A stretch of DNA of 45,301 nucleotides. Source: Candidatus Heimdallarchaeota archaeon (GTDB taxonomy: Archaea > Asgardarchaeota > Heimdallarchaeia > Heimdallarchaeales > Heimdallarchaeaceae). Position numbers and translations under genes: made by a program. This document shows, piece by piece, positions 24,512 through 33,791 of the stretch. The notes beneath the pieces were generated by a model. The model had not been told where the DNA came from, searched no databases, and saw only the letters and a program-made list of their open reading frames with translations. The first letter of the stretch is position 1, and each line of letters opens with the position of its first letter. Location: contig JAEOTE010000092.1 of assembly GCA_016839945.1 (NCBI GenBank), positions 1-45,301 on the forward strand, in the 5' to 3' direction.

Positions 24512-26620
24512 CTATTTATTGTGAAACAGTTTTCCACTAATAAACTTCTTTTTTCTTTCTAGAATAAAAATAGCAACAAGAATTCCACTTCCAATTATAG
24601 GTGTTGTTACAGTAAGTGCGATTTTTCCCTTGGACCAACCTGAGTTGTAAATTTCATCTATTGTCTGAATTCCATCTTGGTTCTCAACTATGATTTGAAT
24701 TTTTCTAACTGAATTACTTATATTACTTAGAGAAATCTGAAAATTGTTTGGTTGCCATTGCGGAAGAAAATTAATTTTTCTCTCGTATATTATCTTTTTA
24801 TTAACTTTAACTTTTAGTGTACCTTCTGTAATATCATCAATTTTATAGCCATTCCATGTTGTTAGATTTAGATTTAATATTCCAGTTTCTAGATCTAACA
24901 TTTCATCTTCAATTTGAATAATTGGCTGCTCATAAAATCTTTCTACTAAGTGAACCCAAAAATAAGTATCATTAAAACCATTGATTATTAGTTCCCAAGC
25001 AATTTCTCCCTCTGTTGTAATCTCTGTTATAATTGTTGGACTTTTTTCATTTAAAACGAGTGCTCTATTCCCAAAAATCCCTAAAGTATTTCCTCCTGGT
25101 AATCTATCAGCATCACCGCCTGATTCAGGGAAGTAATATGTTTGATTAGTAGTTACCCATGACCAGAGTTCCCTCATAGTTTCCTCTTCTTCATTTATTT
25201 CAAACTCAAGAAATCTAGAGAAGCCTTGACTGTTCTTTAAGGTCATAGTATCAGGATTAGTCTCATTATACAAATCATTATCAAAAATTATGAATCTGTT
25301 CTTCCCTATCTTTTCCAAATTATGAGGAAAATGAAACAAAGAATCTACCAATCCTTCACTTTGATTATACATAGTAAAATTGCATAATCTTCCTGCTTCC
25401 CAAAGAATATCTTTAGTATTATAATCGATTTTAGCAATAGTGTCTAAATTCCGGATATTCAGATAAATTACTTCATCTTGTTTATCCCAGACAAAACTAT
25501 TGGAATGCATCCAATCTGCTCCACCTCTCGATGTTAAATTAAGTCCAAGACTTGTGTGACGAGTTGCATTAAATGGATATTGAGTTCTAGCGTCCCACTC
25601 CCAAATTATTTCTCCTTCTCTAGTATATTCTGTTAGTTTATCGTAAAGGATGTTTGCTCCATCCCATGATTCAGATGAATATACATATTCTAAAATAATG
25701 AATGTATCAGTTTCTGGATTATAATCGAAATCATGATGTCCTCCAGGAACATTTAGAGTTTCTACTTCTCCAGTTTTATAATTCCATAATTCCAAAAAGC
25801 CTTCTTGACCTCCCATTGCAACTATAGAAGAATCTATGAATTTGTGAACTGTATGAGCCGAATTTTCAAGTTCATATACAATTTCCCCCCTAGAATTAAC
25901 TATGAGCACTTTTCCTTGACTTGGAGTTGCTAAATCAGGTTCCCCATATTGACCAGGCTCTAAATCTATCTGAATGTAAGGAAGTAATGTTAATCCAGTA
26001 TCCCAGTATAAATCTCTTTTATCTGTTGAAATGACAAAATTATCTGTTATTTCTATTGGAGTAACATATGTCCCCATTATAGTAGCAGCAGCTGTTTCTA
26101 CAATTTGATTAACCTTGAGAACATCACCAAATTTCCCATCAAATGATAATGATCCTCTCTGGAAAGCTTTTCTTGGTGTAATCTCCTGCTTTATGATTCT
26201 CACCATAGTTGTAAAATTCAAACTTATGACGATGTTATAATTATCTGGAGGAGATGGTCCAATCTCTACAGTTAAAGAATCATTTTCGATAATGAACCAC
26301 ATGTCTTCTTCGTCACTTACATTAAACCATACTACATCATCCCAATCTTTTACTAGCTCCAATATCACAGGACTATGATCTGCAACATATTGAGAGAAAA
26401 TAACAAAATCATCCATGTTTTCCCAGATAAATGAATTATTCTCGAGTTTAGAGAATAAATCTACTTTAATATCAATAATTTCTACTGGTGCATTATCGAG
26501 GTTAAAAGGTACAGGTTTGTACTTGAAATGAATTGTAAGGAAGAAACTTAATCCTCCTGCGATGAAAATAAGAATTAAAGATCCGATTGAGAATAATAAG
26601 ATCTTAATCTTCTTTTTCAT
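24512..26620 (-). CDS. Arylsulfotransferase (ASST) fold, membrane-anchored surface protein
   Basis: This 702-residue protein has an N-terminal anchor helix (residues 6-29) and a C-terminal helix near 672-690 followed by ERKKK. The large outer domain shows ASST-family beta-propeller blades. Typical are DWMHSNSFVWDKQDEVIYLN followed by IRNLDTIAKIDYNTKDILWEAG, and HFPHNLEKIGKNRFIIFDN. In bacterial ASST enzymes, conserved His residues in equivalent blades carry sulfate from phenol sulfates. Here HSNS and HFPHN are candidates. Many archaeal homologues are uncharacterised, so a non-enzymatic propeller is equally possible. The gene is convergent with the TPR gene and 50 nt downstream of a secreted-protein gene on the same strand. 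Confidence 0.75.
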   Translation of the reverse strand: MKKKIKILLFSIGSLILIFIAGGLSFFLTIHFKYKPVPFNLDNAPVEIIDIKVDLFSKLENNSFIWENMDDFVIFSQYVADHSPVILELVKDWDDVVWFNVSDEEDMWFIIENDSLTVEIGPSPPDNYNIVISLNFTTMVRIIKQEITPRKAFQRGSLSFDGKFGDVLKVNQIVETAAATIMGTYVTPIEITDNFVISTDKRDLYWDTGLTLLPYIQIDLEPGQYGEPDLATPSQGKVLIVNSRGEIVYELENSAHTVHKFIDSSIVAMGGQEGFLELWNYKTGEVETLNVPGGHHDFDYNPETDTFIILEYVYSSESWDGANILYDKLTEYTREGEIIWEWDARTQYPFNATRHTSLGLNLTSRGGADWMHSNSFVWDKQDEVIYLNIRNLDTIAKIDYNTKDILWEAGRLCNFTMYNQSEGLVDSLFHFPHNLEKIGKNRFIIFDNDLYNETNPDTMTLKNSQGFSRFLEFEINEEEETMRELWSWVTTNQTYYFPESGGDADRLPGGNTLGIFGNRALVLNEKSPTIITEITTEGEIAWELIINGFNDTYFWVHLVERFYEQPIIQIEDEMLDLETGILNLNLTTWNGYKIDDITEGTLKVKVNKKIIYERKINFLPQWQPNNFQISLSNISNSVRKIQIIVENQDGIQTIDEIYNSGWSKGKIALTVTTPIIGSGILVAIFILERKKKFISGKLFHNK

Positions 26621-26670
26621 TTAATCAAATGAAAAAAGCATCTTTTACTTTTCAACTTTGTGCTTTAAAT

Positions 26671-27357
26671 TTACTTAAAACTCTTTTTTCTTTTATAATA
26701 AAATCTAATAGAAATTAAGATAAAAATTGAAGATAGTACAAAAAGTGAAGTATTTGTTTCGGTAGAATCAGTACCATTTTCGATCCAATTATGGTAGAAG
26801 GCTTCTATAGCATCAATTTCTGTATATAACCCAGAAATATATTCGATTTGAATATAGCGTGCTTCTTCCCAACCAATAAAAGCTAAATCAAAACTTTGGT
26901 TACCTTCAGCTGTTCCAATATCAACAAAAACTTGTGAAAGGTTATTACCAACTTTTACTTTATAAGTTCCTTGTCCAGCTATTACATTAAAATCGTCCCC
27001 TGTTCCATCAAGAATCTGTTCATTATTCCCCATATCTAAGGTGATAAGACCACTTGAATAATCTGAAAAAATTCGAGAAAAAACTCCATCAGGTGCTCCT
27101 AAAGCATCAGAACCACTAATGTAATAGTATGATAATTCGTTAATTAATTCATTTGCGTAGGAATCGTTCTTATAGCTATTCTTTACTGCATTATAAACAC
27201 AAAAATCTCCAAGAAAAGGTGAATTAGAAGAAGATATTTGCATTATATTACATTGTGAACAAAAAACAAAAATTTGAACTATGAAAACAAGAAGGAAAAG
27301 TTTTCCTAATCTTTTTCTGGAAAATGATTTGAAAGATAATGGTAGTTTTAGATTCAT
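26671..27357 (-). CDS. Small secreted protein with C-terminal membrane anchor (discoidin-like)
   Basis: The protein has 228 residues. There is a signal helix near 16-37. The middle holds DALGAPDG, GLITLDMGNNEQILDGTGDD and then ARYIQIEY. This is the pattern of beta-sandwich sugar-binding modules of the discoidin (F5/8 type C) kind found in many archaeal surface proteins. A C-terminal helix near 204-219 ends in YYKRKKSFK. It is likely displayed on the outside. It precedes the ASST-like gene on the same strand, so the two may be co-expressed. The assignment to the discoidin-like class is by motif appearance only. Confidence 0.6.
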   Translation of the reverse strand: MNLKLPLSFKSFSRKRLGKLFLLVFIVQIFVFCSQCNIMQISSSNSPFLGDFCVYNAVKNSYKNDSYANELINELSYYYISGSDALGAPDGVFSRIFSDYSSGLITLDMGNNEQILDGTGDDFNVIAGQGTYKVKVGNNLSQVFVDIGTAEGNQSFDLAFIGWEEARYIQIEYISGLYTEIDAIEAFYHNWIENGTDSTETNTSLFVLSSIFILISIRFYYKRKKSFK

Positions 27358-27417
27358 TTTATGTTTCCATTTAGATGGTTGTTTTAGTGTATAAAATTAT
27401 TTTCCCATATCTATAAT

Positions 27418-29052
27418 CTAACTGTTACCACGTATTTTAGGTAATCTTATTCCTTTAAAGTAACTTTTGAAAAGATCTAAAAGGAATTTTATATCTTCTC
27501 TAGTTATTAATTTTAATATAGCAACTATACTACAGAATAGAATTGTACTAATTCCAAATGATAAAAGAACATTGAAATTAGTATTCAAGAATGTAAAAGC
27601 AAAGTAATAGAGTATAGCACCAATTCCTGATGAAAAGATCATAACTAAGATAATTGAAGCTAATATCTTAATTGGATATTTGACTTTGAAATATTTTTGG
27701 GATACAATTGCTAAACCAAAGAAATAAAGAAATCTTCTTACTAGATATGCACAAGCAATACCCAACAAACCATCTATTGGGACAAGGAAATAAGCTGTAA
27801 GAGCTGCCAATATAAAAGAAATTATCCCTACAATTAAGTTCCAATAATTCTTAAAATACAATGCATGCCCGTAGTTTGTTATCCTCCCCATATATTGTAT
27901 AACTATGGATACTAACAAAATAGGTATGATATATAGACTTGGTAGATAGTCTGATCTTGTAAAAAGAAGTATTAGAAAAGGTGAAATTGCAAAAAGACCC
28001 AGAGTAAGTGGAAACATTAGAATAGTAAATAGTTTTGAAATTTGTATTGAAAATTTTCTCATATAGCTATAATTTTCTTTTTCAAAATGCTTGTAGATCA
28101 TCGGACTATATACCATTCGAAAAACATTTCCGGCAAGGAGTATAAGATTTACAACGGTTAGAGCACCATATCTATATAGCGCTATTACTTCATTTCCCGT
28201 TACTATTGTTGTGTCAGAGACTATTAAATCAAGAACGCGATCAGCAGGAGAAGAGAAATTTATTATTGATCTTAAATCTACAATAAATTCAACATATATA
28301 AGAATCCCCAAATCAAAAAGATACCAAAGGTTTCCTACAATATAAACAGGGAGAGAAAATTCCATTATTTTCTTTAATTCTGTGAAAGAAAATTTTCCAA
28401 TACCTATATCTCTGATTATTACAAAGCCTGTAAATAATGTCACAATAATCTCTGTTGTAGCTAAACCTGCTATTAAACCGAATATTCCCCATTTGAGTAG
28501 AATTACAAAAAGTAACCCAAAGGGTACTTGCAGTAAGACTCTCATAATTACAACTATTGAATAATATCTGCTATTTTGAAGTGATGTTGCTACTGAAATA
28601 AATATGGTGGTGATAAATTGTGCTAGAACAATACCTGCAACTAAGAATAAAGTAATGACGTAATTTTCAACTTCTAGAAAGGATATTGGTTTTCCTGATA
28701 TAATGTAGGAAATCAAAAATCCCAATATTAGAAGAAATTCAACAACAACGAATGTAATGAATCCTGTGAAAACAAAATTTTTTAAATTTTGCAGCTTATC
28801 TTTTGTTTTGTATCTTACTGCATATCTATTAAGTGCTGTTGGAATACCTAAAGCTCCAAAACTCATTACTAATGCAACAGCTGAAAGTATTATGGTGTAT
28901 TGACCCATTTCAGCTTGTGATAGAACATTGGTGAAAATCTTTGTAAACGCAATTCCCAGTAATTTTGCAATTACAAACGAAATAAGGAAAGTGAAAACAA
29001 ATCTTGAGCTTTTTCCTTGATCTATCAAAGATTTCTCAGATACACTTTCCAT
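27418..29052 (-). CDS. MOP-superfamily polysaccharide flippase (Wzx/RfbX-like), first copy
   Basis: At 544 residues it has about 12-14 transmembrane segments and the flippase pattern. A basic N-terminus is followed by a helix with FAKLLGIAFTKIFTNVLSQAEMG-like spacing (residues 28-50), then VMSFGALGIPTALNRYAVRY near 63-82. It probably flips a lipid-linked glycan or its precursor across the membrane. It opens the glycan locus but is transcribed in the minus direction, away from the sulfotransferase gene. A second flippase lies at 38086-39387, which suggests two different substrates or a redundant step. A drug or lipid exporter of the same superfamily is less likely in this context. Confidence 0.85.
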   Translation of the reverse strand: MESVSEKSLIDQGKSSRFVFTFLISFVIAKLLGIAFTKIFTNVLSQAEMGQYTIILSAVALVMSFGALGIPTALNRYAVRYKTKDKLQNLKNFVFTGFITFVVVEFLLILGFLISYIISGKPISFLEVENYVITLFLVAGIVLAQFITTIFISVATSLQNSRYYSIVVIMRVLLQVPFGLLFVILLKWGIFGLIAGLATTEIIVTLFTGFVIIRDIGIGKFSFTELKKIMEFSLPVYIVGNLWYLFDLGILIYVEFIVDLRSIINFSSPADRVLDLIVSDTTIVTGNEVIALYRYGALTVVNLILLAGNVFRMVYSPMIYKHFEKENYSYMRKFSIQISKLFTILMFPLTLGLFAISPFLILLFTRSDYLPSLYIIPILLVSIVIQYMGRITNYGHALYFKNYWNLIVGIISFILAALTAYFLVPIDGLLGIACAYLVRRFLYFFGLAIVSQKYFKVKYPIKILASIILVMIFSSGIGAILYYFAFTFLNTNFNVLLSFGISTILFCSIVAILKLITREDIKFLLDLFKSYFKGIRLPKIRGNS

Positions 29053-29222
29053 TTTTTTCCACCAATTGTAGATTATAGGATTCTCTAACTTTTTAAGATT
29101 ATCTAATTTTTATGTATAAGTTTTTCTGATTACTCTTTAAAAATCTGTAAATAAGCATCATAAAATATTTATTTCAATAAGGGACATATACATGAAAGAT
29201 AGAGAAGGAAAATGTAACTAAA

Positions 29223-30161
29223 GTGAAAGATTCTATGATAAAAAGGAAAAAGAGAAGTCTGCTATATCTTATAAAGAATAGGGAACTTAAGAAACAAATA
29301 AAGTGGAAGTATTATATAAATACAAACCACAACCCTAGCAAAACGCTTTTTATATCTGGAATGGGTAGAAGCGGCACAACTTGGCTTTCACAAATTTTAA
29401 ATTATGACAACAGATATAGATATATTTTTGAGCCTTTTTATCCAGAGAGATCAGATCTGTGCAATTTTTTTGAAAAAAGACAATACCTAAGACCTAACAC
29501 AAATTATCCAAAGTATCTTTATTCTGCAAATCAAATAATATCAGGTAAAGTCAGAAGTCATTTCTTGGATCGATATAATGCAAAATTCCTTTGTAGAAAA
29601 AGAATGGTAAAAGATGTCCAAACAAATCTACTTCTAGGGTGGATAAATCAGAATTTTAAGAAAACAAAAATACTACTAACTATAAGACATCCCTGTGCAG
29701 TTGCAAATTCTTGGCTGAAATTAAACTGGGAACCTTTAGTTGATGTGTACTTAAATCAAAAAGAACTAGTTGAAGATTATTTGAAGGAATTTGAAAAGGA
29801 TATTAAAAAAGCTGAAACCAAATATGAGAAACTATTGTATATGTGGTGCATAGAATATTATGTTCCCTTGCAACAAAAAAGAAATAATTTACTTGAAATG
29901 AAACAAATATTATACGAGGATCTGTGTCGAAATTTTGAGCAAACAATAAGAAGTGTTTATGAATATATTGAAGAGAAACACAGTCCATCTCTCTACGAAA
30001 TGAAGGATAAACCATCATATACTACCCGTCCTTTTGCAGCTATTTTACAAAAAACTAATCTCCTACATTCATGGAAAGATAGTCTGACAAAAAAGCAAAT
30101 CAAACAAGCAAGAGATATAACATCTCTATTTGAATTAGAAAAAATGTACGAATTTAAATAA
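29223..30161 (+). CDS. Sulfotransferase (PAPS-dependent, P-loop type)
   Basis: The 312-residue protein has the PAPS 5'-phosphosulfate loop in ISGMGRSGTTWLSQIL (about residues 44-59). The 3'-phosphate region is RHPCAVANSWLKL near 159-171. These enzymes move sulfate from PAPS to hydroxyls of sugars or other acceptors. In this locus a surface glycan is the likely acceptor. No membrane segment is seen, so it acts in the cytosol before flipping. I kept GTG 29223 as start; ATG 29235 would remove four residues. It lies about 93 nt upstream of the hexapeptide acyltransferase on the same strand. Confidence 0.85.
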   Translation: MKDSMIKRKKRSLLYLIKNRELKKQIKWKYYINTNHNPSKTLFISGMGRSGTTWLSQILNYDNRYRYIFEPFYPERSDLCNFFEKRQYLRPNTNYPKYLYSANQIISGKVRSHFLDRYNAKFLCRKRMVKDVQTNLLLGWINQNFKKTKILLTIRHPCAVANSWLKLNWEPLVDVYLNQKELVEDYLKEFEKDIKKAETKYEKLLYMWCIEYYVPLQQKRNNLLEMKQILYEDLCRNFEQTIRSVYEYIEEKHSPSLYEMKDKPSYTTRPFAAILQKTNLLHSWKDSLTKKQIKQARDITSLFELEKMYEFK

Positions 30162-30254
30162 AGTAAATCTAAATTTACTCTAAAAATCAGAATACTTTTA
30201 TTGAACTAAAAATCAGTATAATTAAATCTTTAATAGTTAAAGAGGAGAAATTTA

Positions 30255-30710
30255 ATGGAGAAATGGAAGAAAGATTTTCTTGAATGGATAGATTTTGAAT
30301 CAAATGATTACCATCCATTTGTTTGGATAAGAGGTGAACCAAAAATCGGTAAGAATGTCTATATAGGTTTTTTTACAACAATAAATGCAAAGGATAGTAA
30401 TATCGAAATAGGAGATTATTGTGATATAGCTCCCTTTGTTAGCATAAATTGCGCTGATAGTCATAAAAGATGTATTGGCTTACTTAATGACATTGAACGC
30501 CAACCAATAATAATTGAAAACAATGTTTTCATTGGTTCTCATAGTGTAATTAAAGCTGGAGCTCATATTGGTCATCATTCAGTAATAGCAGCTGCAACTG
30601 TGGTAGATCCTGTTAAAATTCCTCCTTATTCTTTGGTTATAGGAAATCCAATGAAAGTAAAAGAAGGGTATTATAAATCAAAATTACAGGAATTAGGTAA
30701 ATTAGATTAG
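30255..30710 (+). CDS. Left-handed beta-helix (hexapeptide) acyltransferase
   Basis: The protein has 151 residues. Imperfect hexapeptide repeats run from residue 32 to 130: PKIGKNVYIGFFTTI, IEIGDYCDIAPFVSI, then IIIENNVFIGSHSVIKAGAHIGHHSVI. H75 in CADSH and the nearby histidines may be catalytic. GNPMKV near the end is a family hallmark. Such enzymes N- or O-acylate sugars; some acetylate 4-amino-4,6-dideoxyhexoses. That would fill the PseH step, for which I see no GNAT protein here. This is inference from context only. GAGGAGAAA lies 6 nt before the ATG, giving a strong ribosome binding site. It is convergent with pseI, 14 nt apart. Confidence 0.85.
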   Translation: MEKWKKDFLEWIDFESNDYHPFVWIRGEPKIGKNVYIGFFTTINAKDSNIEIGDYCDIAPFVSINCADSHKRCIGLLNDIERQPIIIENNVFIGSHSVIKAGAHIGHHSVIAAATVVDPVKIPPYSLVIGNPMKVKEGYYKSKLQELGKLD

Positions 30711-30724
30711 CAATCACTATATTT

Positions 30725-31774
30725 TCACTCAATTAACTCCCAATTTAAAGGGGTTCCTTTCTTAATATCTTTCTTAACTTTTTTACCTAGAATTTCTTTA
30801 AGATATTTTGTGTGCAATCCAAAAGCTGGTCGTATAGATTTCACATTTTCTTTTGTTAATAAATCACCAGCTTTGATGTCTTGAATAATAAATAGTGACC
30901 TTGAGAATTCTTTGCTTTTTTTCATTTTCTCTGTTAATCTATAATCTGAACTTCCAAGAGCCTTCTCAATTTCTCTAATTGAATCCACCATTGATTTAAA
31001 TTCATCTGGTTCTAAAGAAAAAGCTGCATCAGGTCCCCCTAGATTCCTGTCAAAAGTAAGATGCTTTTCTATTAAGCATGCTCCAAGAGAAACAGCTGCA
31101 ATAGGTACAGAAACTCCTAATGTGTGATCTGATAATCCAACTAATGTTCCAAATTTCTTTGAAAGATATTCTATTGTTTTTAGATTCACATCTTCCAATG
31201 GTGTTGGATATGCTGAAGTACATTTGAGTAAAATTATTTGATTATTCCCTGTTCTCTTACATGCTTCTATTGCTTCTTCAATGTCTTCAATTTCAGCTAT
31301 ACCTGTAGAAATAATGATGGGTTTTCCCTTGGAAGCAACATACTCTATAAGAGGTAAATCAGTAATCTCAAAAGAAGCTATTTTATAAGCTGGAACATTC
31401 ATTTTTTCCAAGAAATCTACAGCTGTTTTATCAAAGGGTGATGAAAAGCATAACATTCCTAAATCTTCTGCAATTTCTTTTAATTTTGGTTGCCACTCCC
31501 AAGGAGTATATGCTTCTTCATAAAGTTGGTAAAGAGTTTTCCCATCCCATATGGTTTCCTGTTTAATGCGGAAATATTTATTATCACAATCTAAGGTTAT
31601 AGTGTCTGGAGTATATGTCTGTAATTTAATTGCATCTGCTCCTGCTTCTTTTGCAGCTTTGACAATTTTTATAGCTAACTCATAATCATGCAAATGATTT
31701 GCAGAAAGCTCTGCTACTATTAAAACTGGATTTTTTTTCCCAACTTTTATGTCACCAATTTTGATCGGTTTCAT
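30725..31774 (-). CDS. pseI: Pseudaminic acid synthase (NeuB/PseI family)
   Basis: The 349-residue enzyme condenses PEP with a 2,4-diacetamido-hexose to a nonulosonic acid. It starts with IVAELSANHLHDYELA and GADAIKLQTYTPDTITLD (about residues 49-66), and continues ETIWDGKTLYQLYEEAYTP near 80-98. These are closer to PseI than to sialic acid NeuB or legionaminic LegI. CFSSPFDKTAVDFLE and PAYKIASFEITD follow. The C-terminal antifreeze-like SAF domain (about 290-349) is present and contains RSLFIIQDIKAGD. GGTGAT precedes the ATG as a ribosome binding site. It is divergent from the cytidylyltransferase gene, about 120 nt apart. Confidence 0.9.
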   Translation of the reverse strand: MKPIKIGDIKVGKKNPVLIVAELSANHLHDYELAIKIVKAAKEAGADAIKLQTYTPDTITLDCDNKYFRIKQETIWDGKTLYQLYEEAYTPWEWQPKLKEIAEDLGMLCFSSPFDKTAVDFLEKMNVPAYKIASFEITDLPLIEYVASKGKPIIISTGIAEIEDIEEAIEACKRTGNNQIILLKCTSAYPTPLEDVNLKTIEYLSKKFGTLVGLSDHTLGVSVPIAAVSLGACLIEKHLTFDRNLGGPDAAFSLEPDEFKSMVDSIREIEKALGSSDYRLTEKMKKSKEFSRSLFIIQDIKAGDLLTKENVKSIRPAFGLHTKYLKEILGKKVKKDIKKGTPLNWELIE

Positions 31775-31896
31775 TTCATCACCAATTAGATGTTTATTTT
31801 ACTGTATTTAGTTTTACTATCTTTTAATCTTTATTAAAATAGTTTTTAATGTAGTACATAATAATACTTACTGTAAATTCAAGAGATGCTTTTTGC

Positions 31897-32664
31897 ATGA
31901 AAGAAAAAACTATTGCTGTTGTACAAGCTCGTATGGATTCATCTAGACTTCCAAGAAAATCTATGTTGAAAATTGGTAACTGGTCTCTAATCGAATTAGT
32001 TTTGAAAAGAGTAAATCTTTCTTCCAGAATTGATGAAATAATTCTAGCTACTACCAACAATCCAAAAGATGATGCATTAGTAACCCATGTTGAGAATCTG
32101 GGATATCAGGTTTTTAGAGGATCTGAGCAAGATGTTTTATCCAGATTTTATAATGCTCTATCTTCATTTAAAACAGCAATAGTTGTAAGAATTACAGGTG
32201 ACTGTCCTTTGATATCCCCTAAATTAATTGATTTGGCAATCCAGAGATTTTCAGAAACAAAAGCTGATTATTTATCTCTCTCGATAGGTAAAGAAAAGAA
32301 TTTAGCATTTCCAAGGGGTTTAGACGTAGAAATCACAAGTTTTGAAGCATTGAGTGATGCTTATAATAAAGCTGAAAAAGATTATGAAAGAGAGCATGTG
32401 ATGCCTTATCTTTATACACACAAAGAAGATTATTCAGTAATTTATCTAGATCCTGAAGTTGAAGAATCAAGACCTAACTATCGTTTGTGTGTAGACACAC
32501 AGAAAGATTTAGAGCTGATTACAGCAATTTATAATGTCTTCAAAGAAAATTTGATTAATATAAACTATAAAGAAATAATCAAATTTTTGGATGATAATCC
32601 GCAAATATCAGAAATAAACAAAGAAGTAGAGCAAAAAGACTTTACTGTTGCTGACGATAGATAA
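31897..32664 (+). CDS. pseF: Nonulosonic-acid cytidylyltransferase, PseF/SpsF type
   Basis: The 255-residue protein starts with VVQARMDSSRLPRKSM (about residues 8-23), the SpsF/NeuA/KdsB nucleotide-binding motif. RITGDCPLISPKLID near 99-113 and PRGLDVEI near 144-151 are further family signatures. It should activate the nonulosonate as CMP-sugar (CMP-Pse) for the glycosyltransferase. The usual PseF is 230-250 residues, so the length fits. It is the first of four co-directional genes pseF, pseB, pseC and a TIM-barrel gene. The gap to pseB (79 nt) is large enough for its own promoter. The activity on pseudaminate is inferred from pseI, pseB and pseC. Confidence 0.82.
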   Translation: MKEKTIAVVQARMDSSRLPRKSMLKIGNWSLIELVLKRVNLSSRIDEIILATTNNPKDDALVTHVENLGYQVFRGSEQDVLSRFYNALSSFKTAIVVRITGDCPLISPKLIDLAIQRFSETKADYLSLSIGKEKNLAFPRGLDVEITSFEALSDAYNKAEKDYEREHVMPYLYTHKEDYSVIYLDPEVEESRPNYRLCVDTQKDLELITAIYNVFKENLININYKEIIKFLDDNPQISEINKEVEQKDFTVADDR

Positions 32665-32743
32665 GAATAACAATATTCAAATAAAGTAGAAAATTCTTCC
32701 TTATTAGCAAAATAACAAAATAATACCTGAGAGTGATTTTCTT

Positions 32744-33781
32744 TTGAACAAGATAGAAGATAAGATATGGGAATGTATCCAAGATAAAATCATATTAATT
32801 ACTGGAGGAACTGGTTTTTTAGGTAAATCTCTAGCAACACGATTTCTAAAATATGAACCTCAATCACTTCGTATATTTAGTAGAGATGAAGTCAAGCATT
32901 TTCGTTTTAATAATGCTTTTGGGAGTAATCCTCTTATTCGAAATTTAATTGGTGATGTGAGGGATTATGATAGAATGATCAGAGCAGCAGAAGATGCAGA
33001 TGTACTCATTCATGCAGCTGCTTTAAAGAGAATAGATATACTTGAGTATAATGTTACAGAATCTGTTAAAACCAATGTTCTAGGTACTCTCAATGTTGCT
33101 AGAACTGCTTTAAGAAACAATATTTCGAAAGCTCTTTTTGTTTCCACAGATAAAGCATGTTATCCTCTAAATTCTTATGGAGCATGCAAGTTATTAGGTG
33201 AAAGAATATTTACAGAAATGAATTATAGTAAAGGTAAATCCAAATCAATTTTAAGTTCTGTTAGATACGGGAATGTTTTGGCTAGTACTGGTTCAGTGAT
33301 TCCATTCTTTAAGCAGAAGATTCAAGATAGTGAACCTATTCCTTTAACACATCCTGAAATGACCAGATTTATTGTTTCTGCAGAGCAAGCTGTTGATCTA
33401 GTCATGAAAGCTCTTGTTTATAGTGTTGGAGGAGAAGTTATAGTACCAATTTTACCATCGGCAAAAATTGTAGATTTAATTGAATCTATTAAAACTCTAT
33501 TGAATGCAGAAGGCGAAATTATTGATGTTGGCATTAGACCTGGTGAAAAAATTCATGAAATATTAATAAACGAATACGAGATTCCTCATACTTATAAATT
33601 TGAAGATCTTTATATTATCTCTTCTCTTATAGAAAAATACCAGACAGAGGTTGATAGACCTATTTATCAAACAAAGGGAGAATCTATGGTAAAAACTGAG
33701 ATGAAAGAATACTCTTCCAAAGATAATCTTATTTCTCAAGGTAAATTATTGGAACATCTCAAAAACTTAAACATATTATAA
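32744..33781 (+). CDS. pseB: UDP-N-acetylglucosamine 4,6-dehydratase (inverting), PseB
   Basis: This 345-residue SDR-type enzyme has the NAD-binding TGGTGFLGKSL near residues 20-30. HAAALKRIDILEYN and VKTNVLGT are landmarks, followed by FVSTDKACYPLNSYGACKLL. The latter holds catalytic Lys (STDK) and the Tyr/Lys pair near 145/149, as in PseB/FlaA1. It makes the 4-keto-6-deoxy-altrose precursor of pseudaminate. The start is TTG at 32744; it keeps the Rossmann fold near residue 20. Ten nucleotides separate it from pseC. The alternative, a CapD-like retaining dehydratase, is usually longer with membrane helices. Confidence 0.92.
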   Translation: MNKIEDKIWECIQDKIILITGGTGFLGKSLATRFLKYEPQSLRIFSRDEVKHFRFNNAFGSNPLIRNLIGDVRDYDRMIRAAEDADVLIHAAALKRIDILEYNVTESVKTNVLGTLNVARTALRNNISKALFVSTDKACYPLNSYGACKLLGERIFTEMNYSKGKSKSILSSVRYGNVLASTGSVIPFFKQKIQDSEPIPLTHPEMTRFIVSAEQAVDLVMKALVYSVGGEVIVPILPSAKIVDLIESIKTLLNAEGEIIDVGIRPGEKIHEILINEYEIPHTYKFEDLYIISSLIEKYQTEVDRPIYQTKGESMVKTEMKEYSSKDNLISQGKLLEHLKNLNIL

Positions 33782-33791
33782 GGTTGGTTTC

